This document shows, in pieces, positions 41,273 through 50,018 of a stretch of DNA of 64,000 bases (its first letter is position 1; every line of letters begins with the position of its first letter). The DNA lies in contig NZ_JAJCRR010000001.1 of the NCBI RefSeq assembly GCF_020564355.1, forward strand, positions 496,001 through 560,000. Reading direction: 5' to 3'. The translations under genes and the position numbers were made by a program. The notes under the pieces were generated by a model, which was given only the letters and a program-made list of their open reading frames with translations, searched no databases and was not told the origin of the DNA. Source of the DNA: Lachnospira pectinoschiza (GTDB lineage: Bacteria > Bacillota > Clostridia > Lachnospirales > Lachnospiraceae).

Positions 41273-43439
41273 TTATCGGATTAAAATTGAATTGCTAAGT
41301 GATATGTGTGTATCGGACGGTGGAATTTACAACAGTGCGATTGATACAGATATTTGTTATGACGAATACGGTTTTCCGTACATTCCGGCAAAGCGTCTGA
41401 AAGGCTGTCTGCGGGAATGTGCCTTAGAACTGAAAGACTGGGGTATGCCAATAGGTGTACAGGAAATGTTCGGTGCACAGGGAAATGATGATTCGGATAG
41501 TGAAAAGGCAGGCAAAGCGGGAGCGGTACATATCCGGGATGCTTATATCGCAGACAGAGAGCGTTTTGTATCGGAAATCCGGCAGAACCAGTCTGCCAGT
41601 CCGGTGCTGTGTCATCCGCAGAATATTTTAAAGGTATTTAGTTATGTAAGAACGCAGACATCAATTGATTATGAAACAGGCGTTGCACAGGAGCAGTCTT
41701 TACGTACTATGCGCGTTGCCAATAAAGGGCAGGTGTTTTATGCGGCAGTTGAAATGGATGGGCAGTATGAAAAAGAATTGAAAAACTGTCTTGCGGTTTT
41801 GAAACATATGGGAATTGCCAGAACAAGAGGTTTTGGTGAAATAAAAGCAACATTGGAAGTACAGGCAGAAAAAAATAATCCTGTAAAATGTGCAGCATAT
41901 CAGCAGAATGCGGATTATCTGGAATATGAAATCCGGTTATTATCACCGGTAATTTGTAAATCTGTCCACGGTCAGGAAGAAAGTTCAATGGACTATATTG
42001 AAGGGGCAAAGGTGCTGGGACATATTTTACACCGGATTACCGGGGCAGAACAGAAAGAAAAATTTTTAACAGCACTTTCTGATAATCAGCTGATATTTGG
42101 AAATGCGTATTTGTCCCATAAGGGAGAAAGGCTGACGGAAGTTCCTGCGTTTCTGTATGGGATAAAGAATGATAAAGTTCATTATAGAAACAAACTTTTT
42201 GATCCGGAGAGAAATGGTCAAAAGGACAAATCGACTGAAGACAATGTACAGCTCAATCAGATAAAACACTGTTATGTCTGCATGCCACAAGATGGCAGAC
42301 TTCAAAAATATGATGTGGAAATGGAAGAACGATACCACCACAGCAGACCGGAAGATAAATCTATCGGCAGAGCGGTAGACAGTACATCGTCAAAATTTTA
42401 TCAGATTTCATCAATTAAGGCAGGACAGACATTTAAAGGATTTATTAGCGGCGAACCGGAATTCATCCGGGAAATTTATGAATTGTTAAAGAAAAGCAGT
42501 CAGGCATCATTTGGATATGCCAGAACTGCAGAATACGGTAATTGTGAAATCACAGTGACAAAGACAGCGGTGCAGAAGAAACCGGAAATACAGTCCGTGA
42601 AAAATTTTTATCTTAAATTAAACGCACCTTTAATTTTATACAGCGAAAAGGCGATGTATACAACAGATGCGAAGGAACTGGTGAAAGAACTGTCGGCAGC
42701 ATTGTGGCAGAATGAGAATATATTGGAAAATTCGGTTGAGAGCCGGTACATCAAGACAACATTTGTCGGAGGATACAACGTCACATGGGGGCTTAGAAAA
42801 CCAACAGTAGGTGCATTTGACAAGGGAACGGTGATACAGTTTAAGGCAGAAAATGCAGTGGATATACCGGTGGGTACAATCTGGCTTGGAGAGCGTAATA
42901 CAGAAGGATACGGTGAATGTGAACTGGCAGTTTGTGAGGAAGGTGCGTACTATGGCGAGTATGTACAGGAAACGCTGTCAGCAGTCAAAGGTCAGGATAC
43001 AGCCGGGGAAATTAAGATTTGTACAGAACTGCTTGGCGAGGTAGCCGGTAATTTATTTGATGAATATCTGCATGCCTATGCCGCACACAAGGCAAAAGAC
43101 CATGAAAAAGAATACGGCAGCTATTCTAAAGCAACGGTCAGCAATATGCAGATTATGTGCAGTGAAAGCAAGTCGTTAGAAGAGGTGAAGAGTACTTGCA
43201 AAGATCGATATGGTGAAAAAAGTGAGGAAAAAAAGAAGAAACTTGAGCAGGCAAAAAAGATTTGTGAAGCGGTAGAACGTGACAGTAAGGATATTAAGGA
43301 TAAGTTTATGGAACAGTATCACATTTCTGATTTTGAATACAAGGATGACAAAAATATAGAAATGATATATTTAAGACAGTATTTAATTCAGTTAAAATAC
43401 CGGTTAAGACAGAAGGAGGGCGTACCAGATGAGCAGTGA
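41265..43439 (+). CDS. Cas7-Cas5(Csx10)-helical fusion, type III-Dv style
   Basis: This 724-aa RAMP protein has at least three modules. Residues 1-205 form a Cas7-like unit with a possible catalytic Asp in SAIDTDICYD (D27 or D29), YIPAKRLKGCLRE and the loop IARTRGFGEIKA. Residues about 215-440 and 445-590 form a Csx10/Cas5-like region with loops ASFGYARTAEYGNCEI and GERNTEGYGECEL, and FVGGYNVTWGLRKPTVGAFD. The last about 120 residues are charged and helical, fitting a Cas11-like small subunit. This order equals the Cas7-Cas5-Cas11 fusion of the type III-Dv complex. ATG 41265 follows GGAGGG; the frame opens at 41166. Confidence 0.82.
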   Translation: MRNYRIKIELLSDMCVSDGGIYNSAIDTDICYDEYGFPYIPAKRLKGCLRECALELKDWGMPIGVQEMFGAQGNDDSDSEKAGKAGAVHIRDAYIADRERFVSEIRQNQSASPVLCHPQNILKVFSYVRTQTSIDYETGVAQEQSLRTMRVANKGQVFYAAVEMDGQYEKELKNCLAVLKHMGIARTRGFGEIKATLEVQAEKNNPVKCAAYQQNADYLEYEIRLLSPVICKSVHGQEESSMDYIEGAKVLGHILHRITGAEQKEKFLTALSDNQLIFGNAYLSHKGERLTEVPAFLYGIKNDKVHYRNKLFDPERNGQKDKSTEDNVQLNQIKHCYVCMPQDGRLQKYDVEMEERYHHSRPEDKSIGRAVDSTSSKFYQISSIKAGQTFKGFISGEPEFIREIYELLKKSSQASFGYARTAEYGNCEITVTKTAVQKKPEIQSVKNFYLKLNAPLILYSEKAMYTTDAKELVKELSAALWQNENILENSVESRYIKTTFVGGYNVTWGLRKPTVGAFDKGTVIQFKAENAVDIPVGTIWLGERNTEGYGECELAVCEEGAYYGEYVQETLSAVKGQDTAGEIKICTELLGEVAGNLFDEYLHAYAAHKAKDHEKEYGSYSKATVSNMQIMCSESKSLEEVKSTCKDRYGEKSEEKKKKLEQAKKICEAVERDSKDIKDKFMEQYHISDFEYKDDKNIEMIYLRQYLIQLKYRLRQKEGVPDEQ

Positions 43440-44808
43440 GAACAATAGTGTAAATAGCATTGTAAAGAGAATTTATATTGCCGCAGATGTGGAACTTGCA
43501 TCTCCTTTATCAATATCTAACGGTACAGCGGAAAATACGGATTCGGATGTATTAAAAAACGCTTCCGGTGAAATCTTTATTCCGGGAACTGCCATAGCCG
43601 GTGCTATGCGCAATTACTTAGGACTGGACAAAAATAAGGACTGCGTATTTGGCTATGCAGACGGAGAAAACGGAAAGATGAGTTCACTGTTTATTTCAGA
43701 TGCGTATATTCAAAAACTTGATATTAAAAATGACCAGAATAAAAAATACAGTATTTCTGTCCGTGACGGCGTAGGACTGACGGAAAGAAAGACCGCCATG
43801 CCCGGAGCAAAATATGATTATGAAGTGGTTGAAACGGGAAAGGCTGTTATCCACATTGAAAAAGTCATTCGCGCACAGGATAAAAATTCAGACGGAGTTG
43901 AAGAAATCCGGGAACTATTGTCAGCCGTACAGCAGGGAGCAATCTGCTTTGGCTTTAAGAAAAACCGCGGGTTGGGACGATTAAGAATCAACAAGGTGTA
44001 TAAGTGGGAATTTGCTTCAGGAAAAGAAAATGCTGAGGACTGGGTCTGCTATTGCAGTGAAACAGAAGAAGAACGAAGAAAACGACCGGGCTGTCTTTGG
44101 AAAGACTGGGAAAAGCAGGAAGTCAGCGCACAAAAATATGTTTCCATTACCATTCCGTTAAAGCTTACCGGTGGAATCAGTATCCGTAAATATTCAACCA
44201 GACCGGAAGAAGCGGATTTTGAACAGCTTACCATTCAGCAGATATTTGAAAATGGAGAGGAAAAGCAGAGTGTTCCTGTGATACCGGGGACAAGCTGGGC
44301 GGGTGCAGTCCGCAGCAGAACAAAAAAGTTATTAAAGGATTTAAACTGCTCCGAAGAAGCGGCGGAACGCATGATAAACGGATGGTTTGGTCATGTTGAC
44401 GTTAAAGCGGGGAAAGGTAAAAAAACAGCCCAGCAGTCCATGATTGTAATAGGCGAAAGTGTATTAAAAAATTCAGTTCCGCTTGTAACTACCAGAAATA
44501 AGATTAACCGTTTCAGTGCAGCAACCGTAGACGGTGCATTATATACGGAAAAAGCGTATTTTGGCGGTGAAACGCAGCTGGAGATAAAAATCAGAAAAGA
44601 TAAAGAGAACTGTTATCAGTTGCTGGCAGCAATGATTTCTTTTGTAGCTGCAGATATTGTCAGGGGATATTTATCTGTCGGCGGACAGACAGCCATCGGC
44701 CGCGGCATTTTTGAAGGAAACGGTCCTGTTACCGGTACGATAAGCGAGCAGGATATGGAACTTTACAAAAAGCAGCTTGCGGCAATGATACAGGAAGGGG
44801 TGTGCTAG
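43429..44808 (+). CDS. Tandem Cas7-Cas7 (Csm3-like) protein
   Basis: The 459-aa protein carries two Csm3-like RAMP modules. The first (about 12-190) has IFIPGTAIAGAMRNYLG and the loop KKNRGLGRLRI. The second (about 232-440) has VIPGTSWAGAVRSRTKK, NRFSAATVDGALYTEKAYF and GGQTAIGRGIFEG. Acidic residues at the expected cutting positions are TDSD (first unit) and EEADF (second). This corresponds to the Cas7-2x subunit of type III-Dv. It should form two backbone segments and cut target RNA at two sites. Confidence 0.85.
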   Translation: MSSENNSVNSIVKRIYIAADVELASPLSISNGTAENTDSDVLKNASGEIFIPGTAIAGAMRNYLGLDKNKDCVFGYADGENGKMSSLFISDAYIQKLDIKNDQNKKYSISVRDGVGLTERKTAMPGAKYDYEVVETGKAVIHIEKVIRAQDKNSDGVEEIRELLSAVQQGAICFGFKKNRGLGRLRINKVYKWEFASGKENAEDWVCYCSETEEERRKRPGCLWKDWEKQEVSAQKYVSITIPLKLTGGISIRKYSTRPEEADFEQLTIQQIFENGEEKQSVPVIPGTSWAGAVRSRTKKLLKDLNCSEEAAERMINGWFGHVDVKAGKGKKTAQQSMIVIGESVLKNSVPLVTTRNKINRFSAATVDGALYTEKAYFGGETQLEIKIRKDKENCYQLLAAMISFVAADIVRGYLSVGGQTAIGRGIFEGNGPVTGTISEQDMELYKKQLAAMIQEGVC

Positions 44809-45264
44809 ATGGACATTTACAGCTTAGAACAAATCGGACAGGCACCAAAGCAAGGCTGTCTGTTAATGTATACCAGAAAAGAAGTTATTTTTGAAAAATA
44901 TGACTGTACCGGTACGGATATAAAAGAATATATTGCGTCAAAAGTAAAGGTGGAAAAAGAAGATACAATACTGGAACTGCATTTATTTGATACAGAACGT
45001 GAATACCGGGCAGTTCAAAGCACGGCACACCGTACATATCCGGGTTCTGCAAAAGGAACAGCAGAATGTGTGGTCACAAAAGAGGAATCACAGAAAGATG
45101 ACATTGATGAATATGTGGAAGATATTCTGCTTGAAAAGAAATTTAAACAGGTTGGAAGCAGGATACGTGTCATCAATTATATGAAATACGATGACAACGG
45201 AATGGCAGAGATGTATAATTACCGTCTTGCACTGATGGAAGAAAATGGGGGTGAAGGAGAATGA
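44809..45264 (+). CDS. csx19: Csx19-like type III-D accessory subunit
   Basis: A 151-aa protein. Typical features are LHLFDTEREYRAVQST and the closing IRVINYMKYDDNGMAEMYNY with RLALM. Csx19 (TIGR03984) is a structural part of type III-Dv. It starts immediately after the previous stop, and its end overlaps the next gene (ATGA). The assignment rests on length, pattern and locus. Confidence 0.65.
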   Translation: MDIYSLEQIGQAPKQGCLLMYTRKEVIFEKYDCTGTDIKEYIASKVKVEKEDTILELHLFDTEREYRAVQSTAHRTYPGSAKGTAECVVTKEESQKDDIDEYVEDILLEKKFKQVGSRIRVINYMKYDDNGMAEMYNYRLALMEENGGEGE

Positions 45265-46640
45265 AAAAGAATGAATTTTTGAATCCGTATAATTTTATAG
45301 AACTGCCGGAGCATAAAAGAAAGCAGTATGAAGATATGGATAGACATACCGGGGTAATTGAATATTCGGTTACAACTAAAACACCGCTTTTTATTCCGAA
45401 TACCAGCACCAATAAAGCGTTTAAAATATCAGATGAAAAGAAATTTTCAGATCCGGAAAAAGCACATTATTCTTATGATTTTTATTCATATACATTATTA
45501 AAACAAAATCAACGATATGATGATGTGTATCATCAGCCGGTAATTCCGGGAAGTGAAGTCCGGGGTATGATAAGAAACTTATATGAAACCCTTACGGATT
45601 CATGTATGAGTGGTCTGACGGTAAATGAAATTCCAAATGTTTCGGGTATTTTGAAAGAAGAACCTGTCAATACCATTGGCAAGCTCGCAGGGGAGTTTGC
45701 ACCTTGTAAAAATGCAAATCAAATATGTCCGTCATGTGCATTATTTGGAACAATCGGTGAAGATATTACATCGGCAGCAGCTTCTAAACTTCGATTTGCA
45801 GATTTACTGCCTGAAAAAATGCAGGCAAACGCAAAAAGTTACTATGATAATATCATAACATTACAGACGTTAGGCGGTCCTAAACTGGAAAATGTTGCAT
45901 TTTATTTAAAGAAACCGTATGGAGCCAATTTCTGGACATATGATTATTATACTGATAAAAAGGATAAAGTCTGCAGAAAGCCGGGAACACTGAGAGGACG
46001 AAAGTATTACTGGCATCATCAGAATTTTAATTATACCGAAGGGGTTGAAGCAACCAATCTGAACAAGACAATAAGACCGGTAAAGTCCGGAATAACATTT
46101 AAAGGAAAAATATTTTTTGAAGATATTTCAGAAAAACAGCTTCAGGAACTGATTTGGATTGTAAATGGTGGAAATACTGACAGCACTGAGAAAAAAGATA
46201 TTTGTTACAAACTGGGGGCTGCAAAACCGCTGGGGCTGGGCAGTGTAAAGTGTAGTATTAGCAGAGTGCTGGAAAGAACTGTATGTCTTCAGGATGATAC
46301 AATTGAGTATAAAGAAGTGAATATTACAGATAGATACAGCAGTTTAAGCTATGAGGAGAATGGTTTTAGTAATACAGGCAGACGTGTATTTTTAAATATG
46401 TGTAATTATCATGCAGTTCCGGATTCAATTATGATCAGTTATCCGAGAGAAGAAGAGCAAATGGAGGATGAAATCCTTGAAGAGGGTTATTTATGGTTTC
46501 AGAATAATCGGGAAAAAACTGATAATAAAGGAATGAAGATTAAACAAGAGCTGCCACCAGCGACAAATGTGGCAACTTTAAAGTGCCATAGGCTTGAAAC
46601 ACAAAATAACAAAGGCAGGTCATCTTATGGGAGAAGATAA
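45261..46640 (+). CDS. TIGR03986-type Cas7 RAMP protein (Cas7-insertion)
   Basis: The 459-aa RAMP protein opens with FLNPYNFIELPEHKRKQYED, the family mark. It also has VIPGSEVRGMIRNLYETLTD, a cysteine pair ICPSCALFGT (about 150-159) and the C-terminal loop GAAKPLGLGSVKC. Between about 160 and 260 there is an insertion-like stretch with KPGTLRGRKYYWHHQ. It should be the terminal Cas7 of the effector. The tail (about 420-459) is charged and disordered. Confidence 0.82.
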   Translation: MKKNEFLNPYNFIELPEHKRKQYEDMDRHTGVIEYSVTTKTPLFIPNTSTNKAFKISDEKKFSDPEKAHYSYDFYSYTLLKQNQRYDDVYHQPVIPGSEVRGMIRNLYETLTDSCMSGLTVNEIPNVSGILKEEPVNTIGKLAGEFAPCKNANQICPSCALFGTIGEDITSAAASKLRFADLLPEKMQANAKSYYDNIITLQTLGGPKLENVAFYLKKPYGANFWTYDYYTDKKDKVCRKPGTLRGRKYYWHHQNFNYTEGVEATNLNKTIRPVKSGITFKGKIFFEDISEKQLQELIWIVNGGNTDSTEKKDICYKLGAAKPLGLGSVKCSISRVLERTVCLQDDTIEYKEVNITDRYSSLSYEENGFSNTGRRVFLNMCNYHAVPDSIMISYPREEEQMEDEILEEGYLWFQNNREKTDNKGMKIKQELPPATNVATLKCHRLETQNNKGRSSYGRR

Positions 46641-46680
46641 TATTAGAACAGTTGTGTAGATTACAGGAATATGAGGGATT

Positions 46681-47682
46681 ATGAGCATTTTATACATTAA
46701 TGATTACGGTGTTGTTGTCGGAATGTCAGACGGGCGGTGTAAGGCAACACTACAGGAGCAGTGTATTGCATCGATACCGCTGGAACAGTTAGAAGGAATC
46801 GTGATTCTTGGACAGGCACAGCTTACAACGGCATTGACAGAATATTGCCTGCTAAATGGAATTGCGGTTTCTTACTTTTCAAGAGGCGGCACTTATTTTG
46901 GAAAACTGGAATCGGCGGCACATGTAAATGTACCGCGGCAGAGATTACAATGCAGTCTGTATGATACAGAATTTGCGCTGGAATTGTCACGCAGTCTGAT
47001 TATGGCAAAAATGCACAATCAACGGGTGGTATTGAAGCGGTATGAAGCATCGAAAAATCAAGATTGTGCCGCAGAGAAAAAGATGATTGCAGTAAGCTGT
47101 GAAAATGCAAAAGAAGCAGAAGATGGACAGTCATTACTGGGATATGAAGGAACAGCGGCACGTGCGTATTTTCAAGGCATGGGGAAATGCGTGGATGAGG
47201 CTTTTTACTTTGAGAAAAGGAGCAGGCGTCCCCCGTTAGACCCATTTAACTCAATGTTAAGTTTCGGGTATAGTATGCTTTTACGCGAAATACAGGTGAG
47301 CCTGGAAACACACGGATTAAATTCATACTTTGGCTTTTTTCATAGAGATGCAGAAAAGTCTCCGTCACTGGCATGTGATTTAATTGAAGAATGGAGGGCA
47401 GTTATTGTAGATGCAACGGTAATGAGCGCAGTAAATAAGCATATCATAAGGCGGGAGCATTTTGAACAGGAAGATGGAAAACCGGGGATTTATTTTACAA
47501 AGGAAGGCGTGCGTATTTTTATCGAAAGAATGGAGCAGAAGTTAAGTACAAAAATACAGTATCTTCCATATATTGATTATCCACTGGATTTCCGCCATGC
47601 GATTGATATGCAGGCAGTACAGCTGATTAAGGCGATAGAAGCGGAGGATGCTTCGCTATATCAGCCGTTGTGGATTCGGTAA
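46681..47682 (+). CDS. cas1: Cas1 integrase
   Basis: Cas1 of 333 aa. The N-terminal beta domain contains LEGIVILGQAQLTTAL. The catalytic helical domain shows the three metal ligands: Glu in GYEGTAARAYF (about 160), His in FGFFHRDAEKSPSLACDLIE (about 222) and Asp/Glu in the latter block. With Cas2 it inserts spacers at the leader end. It sits directly before leader C; cas2 lies on the other side of the array. Confidence 0.96.
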   Translation: MSILYINDYGVVVGMSDGRCKATLQEQCIASIPLEQLEGIVILGQAQLTTALTEYCLLNGIAVSYFSRGGTYFGKLESAAHVNVPRQRLQCSLYDTEFALELSRSLIMAKMHNQRVVLKRYEASKNQDCAAEKKMIAVSCENAKEAEDGQSLLGYEGTAARAYFQGMGKCVDEAFYFEKRSRRPPLDPFNSMLSFGYSMLLREIQVSLETHGLNSYFGFFHRDAEKSPSLACDLIEEWRAVIVDATVMSAVNKHIIRREHFEQEDGKPGIYFTKEGVRIFIERMEQKLSTKIQYLPYIDYPLDFRHAIDMQAVQLIKAIEAEDASLYQPLWIR

Positions 47683-47699
47683 AAATTATATATTTGCGG

Positions 47700-47892
47700 T
47701 TGTATTTTAAATAAAAATCCTTTATAATAAATAAAGTAAATTGCGGTAAAAATTGAATTTTACCGCGCACCGCATGAATACTGAGCTGGCGGGCATTTTG
47801 AATGAAATTTGCAGAAGGGAAATCATCAAAATTCATTCTTCCCCGCAAACTGCCATTTTAGCCCGCATAAACACTGGGATTGCAGAGATGCT
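47700..47892 (+). promoter_or_regulatory. CRISPR leader C with embedded promoter
   Basis: TTGTAT (47700-47705), 17 nt and TATAAT (47723-47728) are at the left end. The last 138 nt (47755-47892) aligns without gaps to leaders A and B, although the repeat of array C is different. The internal CCGCAT...ACTG repeat is kept. Confidence 0.85.
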
Positions 47893-48493
47893 GTTTAGAA
47901 GGACACTAACCCCAAAGGGGATTGAAACTTATACATTCTGTAAAAATCAACAAATTCTCTCCAGTTTAGAAGGACACTAACCCCGAAGGGGATTGAAACT
48001 CTCGGCAATAATTGCCTTTCCTTCCTCGGTTGGGAGGTTTAGAAGGACATTAACCCCGAAGGGGATTGAAACTAAATTGCAAATTGTATCCTGCGCCGAA
48101 AAATAGTTTAGAAGGACATTAACCCCGAAGGGGATTGAAACATATACTTTATATCCTTTTCTTCCTGAGAAATCTGTTTAGAAGGACATTAACCCCGAAG
48201 GGGATTGAAACTGATAAGACCGTCAAAATTCATCATAGGACGCATAGTTTAGAAGGACACTAACCCCAAAGGGGATTGAAACTATAAAAATTCATAGTCT
48301 CATCAGTATCTACTACGTTTAGAAGGACACTAACCCCGAAGGGGATTGAAACTTCCTGTTCCCGGTGTTGCAGTCCCCGGTGTTGTTTAGAAGGACATTA
48401 ACCCCGAAAGGGATTGAAACCATGCATTGCCTTTTATTAGTGCAATGTCATTTCCTAGTTTAGAAAGACACTAACCCCAAAGGGGATTAAAAC
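47893..48493 (+). CRISPR. CRISPR array C (9 repeats, 8 spacers)
   Basis: There are 36-nt repeats at 47893, 47964, 48037, 48106, 48176, 48247, 48317, 48385 and 48458. The spacers are 35, 37, 33, 34, 35, 34, 32 and 37 nt. The repeat starts GTTTAGAAGGACA and ends AAGGGGATTGAAAC. It varies at two sites (ACAC or ACAT; CCCCA or CCCCG). The ninth repeat is degenerate (AGAAAGACA, ATTAAAAC). The core is shared with arrays A and B, so one Cas6 can serve all three. cas2 begins 58 nt downstream. Confidence 0.97.
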
Positions 48494-48551
48494 TCTATAA
48501 CCTGATTATCAGTGAGCTGATACTTATAACAACAGAACAGCTAAGGGGGAT

Positions 48552-48869
48552 ATGGGATTGGTAGATTTTTTTAAAGTGGATGAAAAAGTGGCAGATGATA
48601 GTATTCTGGTGCTGATTATTTATGATATTGAGAATAATAAAAAACGGACCAAACTGGCAAAACATTTGCAAAGATATGGATTTCGTGTGCAGAAATCAGC
48701 CTTTGAAGGCATTATAAAAGAGAATAAGTATGACAAGCTGGTAAAAGAGCTGGCAGTCTATGGAAGTGATAAAGACAGTGTGAGAATTTATAAAATCAGG
48801 GGAAGCAGCGAAGTTGTTATATATGGTAATGACAAGGTAGAAAGACTGCCAAAATCAATTGTTGTTTAA
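48552..48869 (+). CDS. cas2: Cas2
   Basis: Cas2 of 105 aa has the ferredoxin-like start LVLIIYDIENNKKRTKLAKH with the conserved Asp. QRYGFRVQKSAFEG and the SVRIYKIRGSSEVVIYG strand follow. It forms the integrase complex with Cas1. Start choice: ATG 48552 is only 2 nt from AAGGGGG. TTG 48558 has better spacing, so the first two residues may be absent. The N-terminus is about 17 residues longer than a minimal Cas2. Confidence 0.93.
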   Translation: MGLVDFFKVDEKVADDSILVLIIYDIENNKKRTKLAKHLQRYGFRVQKSAFEGIIKENKYDKLVKELAVYGSDKDSVRIYKIRGSSEVVIYGNDKVERLPKSIVV

Positions 48870-48884
48870 TTTATAAAAATGACA

Positions 48885-50018
48885 CTATTCATAATAACCC
48901 ACCCGCTTTTTAAGGGAGTCTATAATATCCTTTCTAAGGGATTCCGGTTTCAATACAACAGCGGCTCTGCCGTATCCATAAATCCATGAGCGGAAGCGGC
49001 TTAGACCGTAAACTTTATCTTCATAATAAAGACAGCCGTCTTTTTCAGTCAGTTTTCCATTTGTACGGCAGGCAAGCTGTTTTTTGACTTTCTCATGTAC
49101 ATTTGCAGCATTGAAAAATTTTACTTTTACATCGGCAGTTTGATCGGAAGTGCATGAAAAGTTATTTCCCCATACATTTGGCGCAATTTGGTTCATATGG
49201 TCAATGAGTTTGGTTTCCATACTGTTGTGAATGGTTTTATCTGTTGTTTCCAATGAAATGATACAGTCTAGGCGGTGTACTAAAAGAATATTGCAGTCAT
49301 TACGGATAGAAAGTACACTGTAGAGATTTTCATCTGCATCGTAAACGATTTTGACAGGACGGAAGATAAAACGTAAAACCATTTTTTCCCGCCGGCTGTA
49401 ATATTTCATATATAAGCAGTTGTGAAAATCAATGGCAGTATTGATTTTACACAGTAAATCATTTAAAGAATTATTATAATTGTGCGTATAAAGATAGCTG
49501 TCTTTTATTGCATAAGTATCGGCATAAGTTTTCTTCAAACGGTCGAATATAGACAGGGAATCCGTTTCATCGGAATAAAAGGACTGTAAAGCGGCGGCTT
49601 CGTCAGGAGTAAGGGGCAGTGTCCAGGTATTTGGAGTGTCAGTATCGTAAAAAATGATTGGAACGGCATCGAGGATACCGTCTGTGATGAATTGTTCAAA
49701 TTTCTGGATTGAATCATTGCCGGGAACGGCATCCATATAATTATCATATAATTCATCGAGCGCGTATGTATCACAGATTTTCTGATATTTGGGACTTTCA
49801 TCATTAAAAAGAACGGCAAGTTCATTTTTATCACTGTTTTTAACAAGGTTCATACTGCGCTGCCATTGAAAAATTGTTAAAAAATCATTTCGTACAATTT
49901 TGACCGGAATTTGTTTGCTTTCGCAAATCTGCTGCATAGATTTGCCGTTATCGGAGTCGTTGGCGGACAGCAGTGCAAAATATTCCTGAATACGGGCATA
50001 TGGGTTATGATAATTCAT
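48885..50018 (-). CDS. WYL-domain protein, downstream member of a pair
   Basis: This 377-aa protein has an N-terminal helical DNA-binding-like region (about 1-55). The WYL core (about 195-265) contains CLYMKYYSRREKMVLRFIFR followed by PVKIVYD and YSVLSIRNDCNILLVHRLD. The C-terminal WCX-like domain (about 285-377) has RFRSWIYGYGRAAVVLKPES. Its start overlaps the 3' end of the next WYL gene by 14 nt, so both are translated together and may form a heteromer. It ends 15 nt from cas2, convergently. Confidence 0.82.
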   Translation of the reverse strand: MNYHNPYARIQEYFALLSANDSDNGKSMQQICESKQIPVKIVRNDFLTIFQWQRSMNLVKNSDKNELAVLFNDESPKYQKICDTYALDELYDNYMDAVPGNDSIQKFEQFITDGILDAVPIIFYDTDTPNTWTLPLTPDEAAALQSFYSDETDSLSIFDRLKKTYADTYAIKDSYLYTHNYNNSLNDLLCKINTAIDFHNCLYMKYYSRREKMVLRFIFRPVKIVYDADENLYSVLSIRNDCNILLVHRLDCIISLETTDKTIHNSMETKLIDHMNQIAPNVWGNNFSCTSDQTADVKVKFFNAANVHEKVKKQLACRTNGKLTEKDGCLYYEDKVYGLSRFRSWIYGYGRAAVVLKPESLRKDIIDSLKKRVGYYE

